Shown: positions 54,568 through 63,951, numbered from the stretch's first letter. The stretch: DNA of 64,000 nucleotides from Paracoccus chinensis (GCF_900102885.1 NZ_FNGE01000004.1:62001-126000), one strand, 5' to 3'. A program made the numbers and translations. Notes: generated by a model from the sequence alone, not told the origin.

Positions 54568-55167
54568 ATGACGACCTTTCCTCGCGGCACGGGCCTTGGC
54601 CCGAACGGTGCCGAGATCCTGTTTCCTTTCCTTGCGGCCTCGTCCCTTCTCGCCCTCGGGGACGATGACGATCCCTTCGGTGCGGGTCGGACCTGGGACG
54701 TCGGGACGCCCGTCCGGGTCAGGGCAGGCCTCGGGACGCATCCGCAAACGGCCTGGACGTTGCGCGACGCCGGGGAAATGCCGGTGGTCGCAATGCCCGC
54801 CCGCGCCCTGTCCTGGGCCGAGGCGCCCGGCATGGGCCGGCTCAAGTCCGGCTTCGCCACCGAGCCGCTGCACGGCCTTCCAGCCTGCGAGTCGCCCTGC
54901 GCACAGGCACGCCGGGACCTGCGGGAGGTGTCGGACCGTGACTGGCTCGACCGGGCCACGCAGGCGGACGCCTTCATCTTCCTGCCGGCACCGGGCAGCC
55001 GTGATCCCGCCGACGGCGCGGGCTCTCCGGCCATGCCGCTGGGGTCAGAGGCCTGGTTCGACCTGCTGATCCTTCAGCCGCTGTCCGAGTCCGGCCCCGA
55101 CTTCGGCCCGGAGCCGGTGTTCCTTCCCGATCATGGGCCGTTCGCGCCGGATCACGTCCTTCTCTGA
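54568..55167 (+). CDS. Hypothetical acidic protein
   Basis: A 199-residue acidic protein with no family I recognise. ALGDDDDPFGAG near residue 30 follows a hydrophobic stretch (FPFLAASSLLALG) that could be a weak membrane or export segment. The remainder is Pro/Gly-rich with no obvious fold. ATG 54568 has AAGGGG at good spacing, and codon use resembles its neighbours. It may be an orphan or lineage-specific gene. It converges with maeB, ending 13 bp from it. Confidence 0.5.
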   Translation: MTTFPRGTGLGPNGAEILFPFLAASSLLALGDDDDPFGAGRTWDVGTPVRVRAGLGTHPQTAWTLRDAGEMPVVAMPARALSWAEAPGMGRLKSGFATEPLHGLPACESPCAQARRDLREVSDRDWLDRATQADAFIFLPAPGSRDPADGAGSPAMPLGSEAWFDLLILQPLSESGPDFGPEPVFLPDHGPFAPDHVLL

Positions 55168-55180
55168 CGTGGGCCGCGCC

Positions 55181-57463
55181 TCAGGCCACCTGCCCCACCC
55201 GGCCTGCCGCCATCGCCGCCATGTTGAGGATGTCGTTCACGGTGGAGCCGATGCCGCAGATCTGGATCGGCCGGGGGATGCCGGTCAGGATCGGGCCGAT
55301 CACCGTCGCGCCTGCCATCTCCTGCAGCAGCCTGACGCTGATCGAGGCCGAATGCCGCGCGGGCATCACGAGGACGTTGGCAGGCCCCGTCAGGCGGCTG
55401 AAGGGATAGCGCGCGGCGGCTTCCGGGTTCAGCGCCACGTCCACGGTCATCTCGCCCTCGTATTCGAAATCGGCGCCCTGCCGGTCCAGCACCTTCGGCG
55501 CCTCGGCCATCTTGATCGCACGTTCGCTGATCGGGTGGCCGAAGGTGGAAAAGGACAGAAAGGCCACGCGGGGCTCGAGCCCCAGGGCGCGGGCGACATG
55601 GGCGCCGCGCGTGGCGATCAGGGCAAGGTCCTCGGCCTCGGGCCATTCATGGACCAGCGTATCGGCGACCAGCACGATGCGGCCCTTGTGCAGCACGCCC
55701 GTGATGCCCACCGCCCCGTCCTGCGGCCGCAGGTCGAAGACATGCCCCACCTGCGACAGGACATGCGAGGCCTTGCGCGTGGCCCCCGTCACCAGCGCGT
55801 CCCCATGCCCATGCGCCAGCATCAAGGCGGCGAAGACATGGCGGTCGCGGCGGGCGAGCTTCAGCGCGTCCTCGCGGTCCACGCCCTGCCGCTGCAGCCG
55901 CTTGTAGAGCGTCTCGTGATAGGCATTCAGATGCGGCGAGGTGAGCGCGCTGACGATTTCAAGCTCGCGCAGGGCATCGGCCATGCCCTCGGCCGCCAGC
56001 TTCTCGGCCACGTCCTCCTCTCGCCCCACGACCAGCGCCCGGCCCAGTCCCCCGCGCTGCCAGGCGACGGCGGCGCGCAGGACGCGCGGGTCGTCGCCTT
56101 CCGCGAAGATCATCCGCGCCTGCGCCTGCCGGGCCCGCGCATGGATGCCCTGCAGGATCGAGGCGGTCGGGTCCATGCGCTGGCGCAGGGTCTGGACATA
56201 ACCCTCCATGTCGATGATCGGGCGCCGCGCCGCGCCCGTGTCCATCCCGGCCTTGGCCACGGCGGGCGGCACCACATGGATCAGGCGCGGATCGAAGGGC
56301 GTCGGGATGATGTAGTCGCGCCCGAAGCTGAGCTTGCGCCCGTAGGCCACCGCCACCTCGTCCGGCACGTCCTCGCGCGCGAGTTCCGCCAACGCCCGGG
56401 CGCAGGCGATCTTCATCTCGTCGTTGATCGCGCGGGCGTGGATGTCCAGCGCCCCCCGGAACAGGTAGGGAAATCCCAGGACGTTGTTGACCTGGTTCGG
56501 ATAATCCGAGCGGCCCGTCGCCACGATGGCATCCGGGCGGACGGCATGGGCTTCCTCTGGCGTGATCTCGGGGTCGGGGTTGGCCATGGCGAAGATCACC
56601 GGGTTCGGCGCCATGGACTTCACCATGTCCTGCGTGACCGCGCCCTTGGCGGACACGCCCAGGAAGACGTCGCAACCGACCATCGCGTCGGCCAGCGTCC
56701 GTGCCTCGGTCGCGACCGCATGGGCCGACTTCCACTGGTTCATGCCCTCGGTGCGGCCCTGGTAGATGACGCCCTTGGTGTCGGCCATGATGCAGTTCTC
56801 GTGCCGCGCGCCCATCGCTTTCAGCAGTTCGAGGCAGGCAATCCCGGCCGCGCCCGCGCCGTTCAGCACGATCTTCACGTCCTCGATGCGCTTGCCCGAC
56901 AGTTCCAGCGCGTTCAGCAGCCCGGCCGCGCAGATCACCGCCGTCCCGTGCTGGTCGTCGTGGAAGACGGGGATGTCCATCATCTCCTTCAGACGGCTTT
57001 CGATGATGAAGCACTCGGGCGCCTTGATGTCCTCGAGGTTGATGCCGCCGAAGGACGGCCCCATCAGGCGGACGGCCCGGATGATCTCCTCGGGGTCCTC
57101 GGTGTCCAGCTCGATGTCGATGGCGTTCACGTCGGCGAAGCGCTTGAACAGGACCGCCTTGCCTTCCATCACCGGCTTCGAGGCCAGCGCGCCCAGGTTC
57201 CCCAGCCCGAGGATCGCAGTCCCGTTCGACACGACTGCCACCAGGTTGCCCTTGGTGGTGTAGTCATAGGCCGTCTCGGGGCGCGCGGCGATGGCCTCGA
57301 CCGGGACGGCCACGCCGGGGGAATAGGCGAGGCTCAGGTCGCGCTGGGTCGCCATGGGCGTCGAGGGCACGATCTCGAGCTTTCCGGGGCAGGGCTCGAG
57401 ATGATAGGCCAGCGCCTCCTCGGGCGTTATGCGGGATCGCTGCGGCTGGTTGCTGTCGGTCAT
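55181..57463 (-). CDS. maeB: NADP-dependent malic enzyme (MaeB type)
   Basis: A 760-residue protein: malic enzyme domains (1-430) fused to a phosphate-acetyltransferase-like domain (about 440-760). It decarboxylates malate to pyruvate with NADP. SLAYSPGVAVPV, YDYTTKGNLVAVVSNGTAILGLGNLG, FHDDQHGTAVICAAGLLNAL and NGAGAAGIACLELL (nucleotide loop) are present. The C-terminal domain has no proven acetyltransferase activity in this family and is thought to bind acetyl-CoA as a regulator. Length is normal for MaeB. The ATG 57463 stands 73 bp after the hydratase-like gene. Confidence 0.94.
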   Translation of the reverse strand: MTDSNQPQRSRITPEEALAYHLEPCPGKLEIVPSTPMATQRDLSLAYSPGVAVPVEAIAARPETAYDYTTKGNLVAVVSNGTAILGLGNLGALASKPVMEGKAVLFKRFADVNAIDIELDTEDPEEIIRAVRLMGPSFGGINLEDIKAPECFIIESRLKEMMDIPVFHDDQHGTAVICAAGLLNALELSGKRIEDVKIVLNGAGAAGIACLELLKAMGARHENCIMADTKGVIYQGRTEGMNQWKSAHAVATEARTLADAMVGCDVFLGVSAKGAVTQDMVKSMAPNPVIFAMANPDPEITPEEAHAVRPDAIVATGRSDYPNQVNNVLGFPYLFRGALDIHARAINDEMKIACARALAELAREDVPDEVAVAYGRKLSFGRDYIIPTPFDPRLIHVVPPAVAKAGMDTGAARRPIIDMEGYVQTLRQRMDPTASILQGIHARARQAQARMIFAEGDDPRVLRAAVAWQRGGLGRALVVGREEDVAEKLAAEGMADALRELEIVSALTSPHLNAYHETLYKRLQRQGVDREDALKLARRDRHVFAALMLAHGHGDALVTGATRKASHVLSQVGHVFDLRPQDGAVGITGVLHKGRIVLVADTLVHEWPEAEDLALIATRGAHVARALGLEPRVAFLSFSTFGHPISERAIKMAEAPKVLDRQGADFEYEGEMTVDVALNPEAAARYPFSRLTGPANVLVMPARHSASISVRLLQEMAGATVIGPILTGIPRPIQICGIGSTVNDILNMAAMAAGRVGQVA

Positions 57464-57536
57464 AATTGTCCTTCCCCGTTCCTGTCTCGCCAGAATGGCC
57501 GGGCGCGCAATGCGCCCCCGCGCCCTTTGCCGGCGC

Positions 57537-58370
57537 CTAGTCCACCAGCCGCGCCGTCACGGTCATCGGCTTGCCGCCGACCTGGTAATCTGCCGTCACC
57601 GTCACGCCGGGCGTGGCCTCGACCAGCGGGCTGAGCGAGCCAAGCGAGATCACCTGCCCCGGCTCCAGCCGCGCGCCGCCATGGCCGATCAGCCACAGCA
57701 CCACGTCCAGCGGATGGCCCAGCAGCATCTCGCCCGTGCCTTGGACCGGTTCGGCACCATCGGCCTTCAGCTCGACCGTCAGCGCGGCAAGATCCGCCAC
57801 GGGGTCCGCCAGATCGGTCATCGCCACGCCCTGCCCGATCACCCCGCGCCAGGGGATCACGCCGTAGGAGGCCATGATCGGCCCCGTGGGCTTCACCCCC
57901 TCGGCCAGCGCCATGTCGGGCAGCTCGATAAAGGGACGCACATCCGAGAGCGCCGCCGCGACCTGTTCGCGCGAGGTCGCCTCGTTGATGGCGGCGTCGG
58001 CGACCGTCACCACCAGGTCCGCCTCGTAGAAGGGCGAGCGGCTGCCCTTCAGCGAGACCTCGGCTCCGTCCTGAAGGATCATCGGCGCGAACAGCGCGCC
58101 CGCGACCGGGGCGGTCACGCCGAAGCGTTCCTGCGCGGGTTTCGAGGTGAAGCCGACCTTCCAGCCGACGGGGGCGCCCATCTCGGCCTCAAGCGCCGCG
58201 CGGAAGGGGGCATAGGCGCAGGCGGCGTCCTCGACCGTGGCGACGCCGGGGTCCGGCAGACGCTCGCCCGCAAGCCAGGCACGCGCGGCGTCCTGCATCT
58301 GCGCGGGCGGCGGACATTCGGCCAGCGCCGGCCCCGCGGCCAGCACCAGGGCGGCAGCGATCAGTTTCAT
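57537..58370 (-). CDS. Exported 2-keto-4-pentenoate hydratase-fold protein
   Basis: A 277-residue protein of the fumarylacetoacetate hydrolase/MhpD hydratase superfamily, with a clear signal peptide (MKLIAAALVLAAGPALA). Most family members are cytosolic. Residues 60-277 follow the hydratase pattern: GWKVGFTSKPAQERFGV, PFYEADLVV, a segment like ARPFIELPD, and LGHPLDVVLWLIG. Metal-binding acidic residues are seen at FYEADLVV. Its substrate and whether it is active are unknown. The gene lies between maeB and mutS on the minus strand, with maeB 73 bp downstream. Confidence 0.75.
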   Translation of the reverse strand: MKLIAAALVLAAGPALAECPPPAQMQDAARAWLAGERLPDPGVATVEDAACAYAPFRAALEAEMGAPVGWKVGFTSKPAQERFGVTAPVAGALFAPMILQDGAEVSLKGSRSPFYEADLVVTVADAAINEATSREQVAAALSDVRPFIELPDMALAEGVKPTGPIMASYGVIPWRGVIGQGVAMTDLADPVADLAALTVELKADGAEPVQGTGEMLLGHPLDVVLWLIGHGGARLEPGQVISLGSLSPLVEATPGVTVTADYQVGGKPMTVTARLVD

Positions 58371-58504
58371 GGGAACCTCCCCTTTCCCGTTTCCCTCGAC
58401 GCTGCCAGCGCGCCGGGCCCCTGTCCAATGGAATCCGGCGGGCCGGTTCCAAAGCCGCGCGGGCCCCTCTAGAACGGCGGGGTTCCGAGCGAAGGCCCCT
58501 GCCC

Positions 58505-61132
58505 ATGACCGACCAGCCGACCCCGATGATGGCCCAATATCTCGCGATCCGCGAGGCCAACCCGGGCGCGCTGCTCTTCTACCGGATGGGCGATTTCTAC
58601 GAGATGTTCTTCGACGACGCGGTCGCCGCCGCCGCCGCCCTCGACATCGCCTTGACGAAGCGCGGCACGCATGGGGGCGAGCCGATCCCCATGTGCGGCG
58701 TCCCCGTCCATGCCGCCGAAAGCTACCTGCTGACCCTGATCCGCAAGGGTTTTCGCGTGGCCATCGCCGAGCAGATGGAGGACCCGGCCGAGGCGAAGAA
58801 GCGCGGCTCGAAATCCGTCGTCGCCCGCGACGTGGTGCGGCTGGTCACGCCCGGCACGCTGACCGAGGAATCGCTGCTGGAAGCGCGGCGGCACAACTTC
58901 CTCGCCGCCTTCGCCACGGTACGGGACGACTGCGCGCTGGCCTGGGTGGACATTTCCACGGGCGCGCTGCGGGTCGCCCCCTGCCCGCAGGTGCGGCTCG
59001 GGCCGGAACTCGCCCGCCACGCCCCCCGCGAATTGCTGGCGCTGGACGGATCGCGCCTGAACGACATCGCGGCCGAAGCTGGCGCCGCCCTGACCGAGCT
59101 TTCGGCGGCGAGCTTCGATTCCACCGCCGCCGTCCGCCGCCTGTGCGAGCTTTACGGGGTCGAGACGCTGGACGGCTTCGGCCAGTTCACCCGCGCCGAG
59201 CTGTCGGCCATGGGCGCCATCGCGGATTACCTGATGCTGACCCAGCGGGGCCGGATGCCGCGCCTGTCTCCGCCCGTGCGCGAAAGCGGCGCGGGCGTGA
59301 TGCAGATCGACGCCGCCACCCGGCGCAACCTGGAACTGACGCAGGCGCTCTCGGGCGGGCGCGAGGGGTCGCTGCTCGCCGCCATCGACCGCACCGTGAC
59401 GGCGCCGGGCGCGCGGCTGCTGGAGCGCCGCATCTCGGCCCCCTCCCGCGACCTGTCGCTGATCCACCGGCGGCAGGCGGCCGTGGCGGCGCTGGTCGAG
59501 GACGCCCGCCTGACCGCCGACCTGCGCGACGCGCTGGCGCAGGTGCCCGACATGGACCGGGCGCTGTCGCGGCTGGCGCTGGAACGCGGCGGGCCCCGTG
59601 ACCTCGCCGCTGTGCGGAACGGCCTGACGGCGGCAGTGCGGATCGCCGCGATGATCGGCGGCGACGACCCGCTGCTGGCCGAGGCGGCGGGCGATCTGGT
59701 CGGCCATGACGCGCTGATCGACCTCTTGGACGAGGCGCTGGTGGCCGAACCCCCGCTGCTCGCCCGCGACGGCGGCTTCGTCGCGCCCGGCTATGAGGCC
59801 GAACTGGACGACACGCGGGCGCTGCGGGACGAAGGCCGGGGCGTGATTGCCCGGATGCAGGGCGACTACATCGCCGAGACCGGCGTCCAGAGCCTGAAGA
59901 TCAAGCACAACAATGTCCTGGGCTATTTCATCGAGACGACGACGACCCACGCCGAGCGGATGCTCGCCCCGCCCCTGAACGAGCGGTTCATCCACCGCCA
60001 GACGACGGCGAACCAGATCCGCTTCACCACTGTCGATCTGTCGGAACTGGAAACCCGCATCCTGAACGCCCGCGACCGGGCGCTGGAACTGGAGCGCGCC
60101 ATCTTCGTCCGGCTGGTGCGGGCCGTGCTGGCCGAGTCCCCGCGCATCGGGCAGGCCGCCCGCGCCTTGGCCGAGATCGACGTGGCCGCAGCCTTCGCGG
60201 ACCTCGCCACCGGCGAGGGCTGGACCCGCCCCCTCGTGGACGACAGCCGCGCCTTCGTCATCGAGGGCGGTCGCCACCCGGTCGTGGAACGCGCGCTCAA
60301 GCGAAAGGGAGAGCCCTTCGTCGCCAACGACTGCGCCCTGACGGAAGGGCAGACCCCGGCAATCTGGCTGCTGACCGGGCCGAACATGGCCGGTAAATCG
60401 ACCTTCCTGCGGCAGAACGCCTTGATGGCAGTGCTGGCGCAGGCGGGGGCCTTCGTGCCGGCGCGGCGGGCGCATATCGGGCTGGTCTCGCAGCTTTTCA
60501 GCCGCGTCGGCGCGGCGGACGACCTCGCCCGCGGACGATCCACCTTCATGGTCGAGATGGTGGAAACCGCCGCGATCCTGAACCAGGCGGATGCGGGCGC
60601 GCTGGTGATTCTGGACGAGATCGGCCGCGGCACCGCGACCTGGGACGGGCTTTCGATCGCCTGGGCGGTGCTGGAACATCTGCACGGCGCGAACCGCTGC
60701 CGGGCGCTGTTCGCGACCCATTACCACGAGATGACCCAGCTTGCCGCCAAGCTGGAGGGGGTGGAAAACGCCACCGTCGCCGTCCGCGAATGGAACGGCG
60801 AGGTGATCTTCCTGCACGAGGTGCTCAAGGGCGCCGCCGACCGCAGCTATGGCGTGCAGGTGGCGCGGCTCGCGGGCCTTCCCTCGGAGGTGGTGGAACG
60901 CGCGCGGGAAATCCTCGACGCGCTGGAAGCCGGCGCCCGCGACGGCGCCGCGCGACCGGCGGCGCTGATCGACGATCTGCCGCTGTTCCGCTCGGCCCCG
61001 CCCGCACCTCCCCCGGCGCACAAGCCGGAGTCTGCCGCCGAAAAGCGGCTCCAGGCCGTCCAGCCCGACAGCCTCAGTCCGCGCGAGGCGCTGGACCTGA
61101 TCTACGAGCTGGTCGCGCTGGCACGGGGCTAA
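58505..61132 (+). CDS. mutS: DNA mismatch repair protein MutS
   Basis: An 875-residue mismatch sensor. The N-terminal domain has MGDFYEMFFDDA with the Phe-x-Glu mismatch-contact motif (FYE). The clamp and lever domains fill 270-570. The ATPase has Walker A GPNMAGKST with K631, then VILDEIGRGTATWDG and ATHYHEM. A C-terminal tetramer/beta-clamp-type region ends LSPREALDLIYEL. ATG 58505 is the conventional start. Family length is about 850-880, so it is complete. It ends ten bases before the converging DUF1013 gene. Confidence 0.97.
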   Translation: MTDQPTPMMAQYLAIREANPGALLFYRMGDFYEMFFDDAVAAAAALDIALTKRGTHGGEPIPMCGVPVHAAESYLLTLIRKGFRVAIAEQMEDPAEAKKRGSKSVVARDVVRLVTPGTLTEESLLEARRHNFLAAFATVRDDCALAWVDISTGALRVAPCPQVRLGPELARHAPRELLALDGSRLNDIAAEAGAALTELSAASFDSTAAVRRLCELYGVETLDGFGQFTRAELSAMGAIADYLMLTQRGRMPRLSPPVRESGAGVMQIDAATRRNLELTQALSGGREGSLLAAIDRTVTAPGARLLERRISAPSRDLSLIHRRQAAVAALVEDARLTADLRDALAQVPDMDRALSRLALERGGPRDLAAVRNGLTAAVRIAAMIGGDDPLLAEAAGDLVGHDALIDLLDEALVAEPPLLARDGGFVAPGYEAELDDTRALRDEGRGVIARMQGDYIAETGVQSLKIKHNNVLGYFIETTTTHAERMLAPPLNERFIHRQTTANQIRFTTVDLSELETRILNARDRALELERAIFVRLVRAVLAESPRIGQAARALAEIDVAAAFADLATGEGWTRPLVDDSRAFVIEGGRHPVVERALKRKGEPFVANDCALTEGQTPAIWLLTGPNMAGKSTFLRQNALMAVLAQAGAFVPARRAHIGLVSQLFSRVGAADDLARGRSTFMVEMVETAAILNQADAGALVILDEIGRGTATWDGLSIAWAVLEHLHGANRCRALFATHYHEMTQLAAKLEGVENATVAVREWNGEVIFLHEVLKGAADRSYGVQVARLAGLPSEVVERAREILDALEAGARDGAARPAALIDDLPLFRSAPPAPPPAHKPESAAEKRLQAVQPDSLSPREALDLIYELVALARG

Positions 61133-61142
61133 AGGACCGCGC

Positions 61143-61877
61143 TCAGCGGTCCTCGGCTTCGTCCTCCTCGTCGCTGTCGGGCAGGTTGAAGAAGCTGTCG
61201 GCGTCGAGATCGGCCTGCGGCTTCTCCTCCTCGCGGGTCAGCGAGAAGTTTTCCAGGCCCGCGATCGAGGACGGCAGGCGCGGCTCGTCGGGCATCGCAA
61301 GGCTCGACTCGGTGGACACGAGCTTGCGGCGCTCGTCGTCCGACATGACCTCGGTCTTCGACTTCGCGGCCTTCTGGACGGCGGCGTCCAGTTCCGACTG
61401 GCGGCAAAGGCCCAGCGCCACCGGGTCGATGGGCGTGATGTTCTGGATGTTCCAGTGGGTCCGGTCGCGGATCGAGGCAATGGTGGGCTTGGTCGTCCCG
61501 ACCAGCTTGGCGATCTGCGAATCGGCCAGTTCCGGGTGGAACTTGACCAGCCACAGGATCGCGGCGGGACGGTCCTGCCGCTTCGACAGGGGCGTGTAGC
61601 GCGGGCCGCGGCGCAGCTCCTCGCCTTCGGCGGCCGGGTTGTGCTTGAGCTTCAGCTTGTAGGCCGGGTCCTTCTGGCCCTTCTCGATCTCGACGGGGTC
61701 GAGCTGGTTCGAGGCCACGGGATCGAAGCCCTTGACCCCCGCCGCCACGTCCCCGTCGGCGATGCCCTGCACCTCGAGCTCGTGCATCCCGCAGAAATCC
61801 GCGATCTGCTTGAAGCTGAGCGTGGTGTTGTCGACCAGCCAGACGGCGGTGGCCTTGGCCATCAGCGGCTTGTTCAT
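61143..61877 (-). CDS. trcR: DUF1013 protein (TrcR-like cell-cycle regulator)
   Basis: A 244-residue cytosolic protein found across the alphaproteobacteria. MAKATAVWLVDNTTLSFKQIADFCGMHELEVQGIADG is a helix-turn-helix-like start, and a second possible one lies near 105-140 (LADSQIAKLVGTTKPTIASIRDRTHW). The C-terminus is acidic (DSDEEDEAEDR). The family is named TrcR, a cell-cycle transcriptional regulator, on limited evidence. ATG 61877 has AAGGAG 7 bp ahead. It is divergent from RNase T2 with 156 bp between them. Confidence 0.85.
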   Translation of the reverse strand: MNKPLMAKATAVWLVDNTTLSFKQIADFCGMHELEVQGIADGDVAAGVKGFDPVASNQLDPVEIEKGQKDPAYKLKLKHNPAAEGEELRRGPRYTPLSKRQDRPAAILWLVKFHPELADSQIAKLVGTTKPTIASIRDRTHWNIQNITPIDPVALGLCRQSELDAAVQKAAKSKTEVMSDDERRKLVSTESSLAMPDEPRLPSSIAGLENFSLTREEEKPQADLDADSFFNLPDSDEEDEAEDR

Positions 61878-62033
61878 CGGTTGCTCCTTCGCAATATCTT
61901 TCTCGGCCGGGAAACCGGGGTCGGCCGCGGGGCCAGTCCACAATTTCGGGGGAATTGCCGTCCCATATACGCCCCGGACCCCGCCGTTTGAACCCCCTTT
62001 TTCGGGGAACGCGCGGGCCCTAGGTTCGGACGC

Positions 62034-62660
62034 ATGAAGCGACTGGCCGTTTTCCTCCTGCTCGTGCCGCTGCCGCTTGCCGCACAGGACGCGCCGGGCG
62101 CGTTCGACTATTACGTCCTGTCGCTCAGCTGGTCGCCAAGCTGGTGCGCGACGGAAGGCCAGGGGCGGGACGCCGCGCAATGCGAGCCCGGCCGGCGCGT
62201 CGGCTTCGTCGTCCACGGCCTCTGGCCGCAGCACGAACGCAGCTGGCCGGACTGGTGCGAGACGCGCCAGCGCGACCCCTCTCACGCCGAAAGCCGGGGG
62301 ATGGAGGACATCATGGGCTCGGCGGGGCTCGCCTGGTACCAGTGGAAGAAGCACGGCCGCTGCTCGGGCCTTTCGGGGACCGACTACTACCAGGCGACCC
62401 GGAAGGCGGCGGAAACGGTCGAGATCCCGCCCGTGCTGCGCCTGCTTCCGCGCGACGTCCGGGTTGAGGCCGCAATGGTCGAAGAGGCCTTCATCGACGT
62501 GAACCCCGGCCTGACCCGCGACGGCATCACCGTGACCTGCGACGAGGGACGGCTGGACGAGGTCCGCATCTGCCTGAGCCGGGACTTGCAGCCACGCGCC
62601 TGCGCCGCCGACATCCGGCGCGACTGCCGCACGCGGATGCTGATCGAGACGCCGGGCTGA
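62034..62660 (+). CDS. Secreted RNase T2 family protein
   Basis: A 208-residue exported ribonuclease with a signal peptide (MKRLAVFLLLVPLPLAAQ). YVLSLSWSPSWC opens the fold and FVVHGLWPQ is catalytic motif CAS I with its histidine. CAS II reads WYQWKKHGRCSG: the lysine and second histidine are present, but the positions usually His-Glu are Tyr-Gln. T2 enzymes cut RNA with a 2',3'-cyclic intermediate; the changed residues may alter the activity. At least six cysteines could form disulfides. ATG 62034 is the only sensible start. Confidence 0.88.
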   Translation: MKRLAVFLLLVPLPLAAQDAPGAFDYYVLSLSWSPSWCATEGQGRDAAQCEPGRRVGFVVHGLWPQHERSWPDWCETRQRDPSHAESRGMEDIMGSAGLAWYQWKKHGRCSGLSGTDYYQATRKAAETVEIPPVLRLLPRDVRVEAAMVEEAFIDVNPGLTRDGITVTCDEGRLDEVRICLSRDLQPRACAADIRRDCRTRMLIETPG

Positions 62661-62669
62661 GGCGCCGAA

Positions 62670-62690
62670 GCGGGGGTTTTCCACCCCCGC
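62670..62690 (+). terminator. Hairpin behind RNase T2
   Basis: GCGGGGG and CCCCCGC form a 7-bp stem with a TTTTCCA loop ten bases after the RNase T2 stop. A second hairpin follows at once (62691-62712). Confidence 0.6.
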
Positions 62691-62732
62691 GAATGGGGCC
62701 CCTGCCCCATTCACCCCCGGAGGATATTTGCA
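62691..62732 (+). repeat. Dispersed 3'-end element, copy 2
   Basis: A hairpin (GAATGGGG/CCCCATTC) leads to CCCCCGGAGGATATTTGCA and ACAGAAGATG. This is the same order as copies at 40787-40834 and 62885-62909. Here it follows RNase T2 in gene orientation. Confidence 0.65.
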
Positions 62733-62828
62733 GACAGAAGATGCTTGCTTAACCGCCTGTTAGGATTTCCGCTGCAAGACTGTGCCTGCGGTACAGGCGG
62801 GGACGCCGATGACCGCGACAGGAGATGC

Positions 62829-62864
62829 CACACCCCGGCCGGACGGGTGCCGGGCCGGGGTGTG
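62829..62864. terminator. Strong hairpin between converging genes
   Basis: CACACCCCGGCC and GGCCGGGGTGTG form a perfect 12-bp stem with a 12-base loop. It lies midway between RNase T2 and the quinone oxidoreductase and may act for both, though there is no T-run. Confidence 0.65.
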
Positions 62865-62884
62865 TGCATGGCAACCCATGGGGA

Positions 62885-62909
62885 ATCTTCTGTCCTGAAA
62901 TATCCCCGC
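62885..62909 (-). repeat. Dispersed 3'-end element, copy 3
   Basis: On the minus strand: GGCGGGGATATTTCAGGACAG followed by AAGATT. It matches the conserved core of copies 1 and 2 and lies 53 bp behind the quinone oxidoreductase stop in that gene's orientation; the leading hairpin is weaker here. Confidence 0.55.
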
Positions 62910-62961
62910 CGGAGGCTCTGGCAGGGACGCAGGAAAGACGGTGCAAGGAAGGGAGCCGGCC

Positions 62962-63951
62962 TTACTCCCCCACCCGCAGCACGATCTTGCCGATGTGATC
63001 GCCCGCTTCCATGTGGGCATGGGCGGCTGCGGCCTCCTCCAGCGCGAACTCGGTGTCCATGACCGGGCGCAGCTTGCCGGCCGCGATCATCGGCCAGACA
63101 TGGGCGCGCAACTCCTCGGCGATCCGGGCTTTCGCCAGATCGGACTGCGGCCTGAGAGTCGAGCCGGTGATCGTCAGCCGCCGCATCATCACGGGGGCAA
63201 GGTTCAGCGTGACCTTCGGCCCGCCCAGGAAGGCGATGAAGACCAGCCGCCCATCGTCGGCCATCGCCCGGATGTTGCGCGAGACATAGTCGCCCCCCAC
63301 CATGTCCAGGATCAGGTCCGCGCCGCCCTCGGTCCGCAGCGCCTCGACGAAGTCCTGCTCGCGGTAGTTGATCGCCGCGGCACCCAGTTGCGCGCAGGCC
63401 GCGCATTTCTCGTCCGAGCCCGCCGTCGCCCAGACCCGCGCGCCCAAGGCGCGGGCAATCTGGATGGCCGTGGTGCCGATGCCCGACGATCCGCCATGGA
63501 CCAGGAACCGCTCGCCCGCCTGCAGCCCGCCGTGCATGACGATGTTGGACCAGACCGTGAAGCAGGTCTCGGGCAGGCAGGCGGCCTCGGCGAGGCTGAG
63601 GCCCTCGGGCACGGGCAGCGCGTGCTCGGCGGAGGTGAGCGCGTATTCGGCATAGCCTCCGCCCGGCAGCAGCGCGCAGACGGCGTCGCCCACCTGCCAG
63701 CGGGTGACGCCGGCGCCCACGGCGGCCACATGACCCGCGCATTCCAGACCCGGCAGGTCCGAGGCGCCGGGCGGAGGGGCATAGTTCCCCTGCCGCTGCA
63801 GCACGTCCGGGCGGTTCACCCCGGCATGGGCCACGCGGATCAGGATCTGACCGGCGCCGGGCGCGGGCAGCGGGCGGCGGGCGGGCTGCAGGACATCGGC
63901 CTCGCCGGGACGGGTGATCTCGACGACCTTCATCTCGTGGGGCAGCGACAT
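62962..63951 (-). CDS. NAD(P)H:quinone oxidoreductase (zeta-crystallin/PIG3 type)
   Basis: A 329-residue medium-chain reductase without zinc ligands. GVNRPDVLQRQGNYAPPPGASDLPGLECAG is the catalytic-domain signature of the quinone reductase group, followed by the nucleotide loop VHGGSSGIGTTAIQ (Rossmann), and GSTLRPQS as in PIG3. It likely reduces quinones or enones using NADPH. ATG 63951 starts the family N-terminus (MKVVEITRPG follows six residues later, so M7 is an alternative). Downstream of it on the same strand is only the terminator region. Confidence 0.9.
   Translation of the reverse strand: MSLPHEMKVVEITRPGEADVLQPARRPLPAPGAGQILIRVAHAGVNRPDVLQRQGNYAPPPGASDLPGLECAGHVAAVGAGVTRWQVGDAVCALLPGGGYAEYALTSAEHALPVPEGLSLAEAACLPETCFTVWSNIVMHGGLQAGERFLVHGGSSGIGTTAIQIARALGARVWATAGSDEKCAACAQLGAAAINYREQDFVEALRTEGGADLILDMVGGDYVSRNIRAMADDGRLVFIAFLGGPKVTLNLAPVMMRRLTITGSTLRPQSDLAKARIAEELRAHVWPMIAAGKLRPVMDTEFALEEAAAAHAHMEAGDHIGKIVLRVGE

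Larger units (their letters stand above)
62661..62961. other. Intergenic region with terminator hairpins
   Basis: This 301-bp gap separates the converging RNase T2 and quinone oxidoreductase genes. It contains four hairpin or repeat features, listed separately, and no gene. Hydrophilic short frames across it are not supported. Confidence 0.6.
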
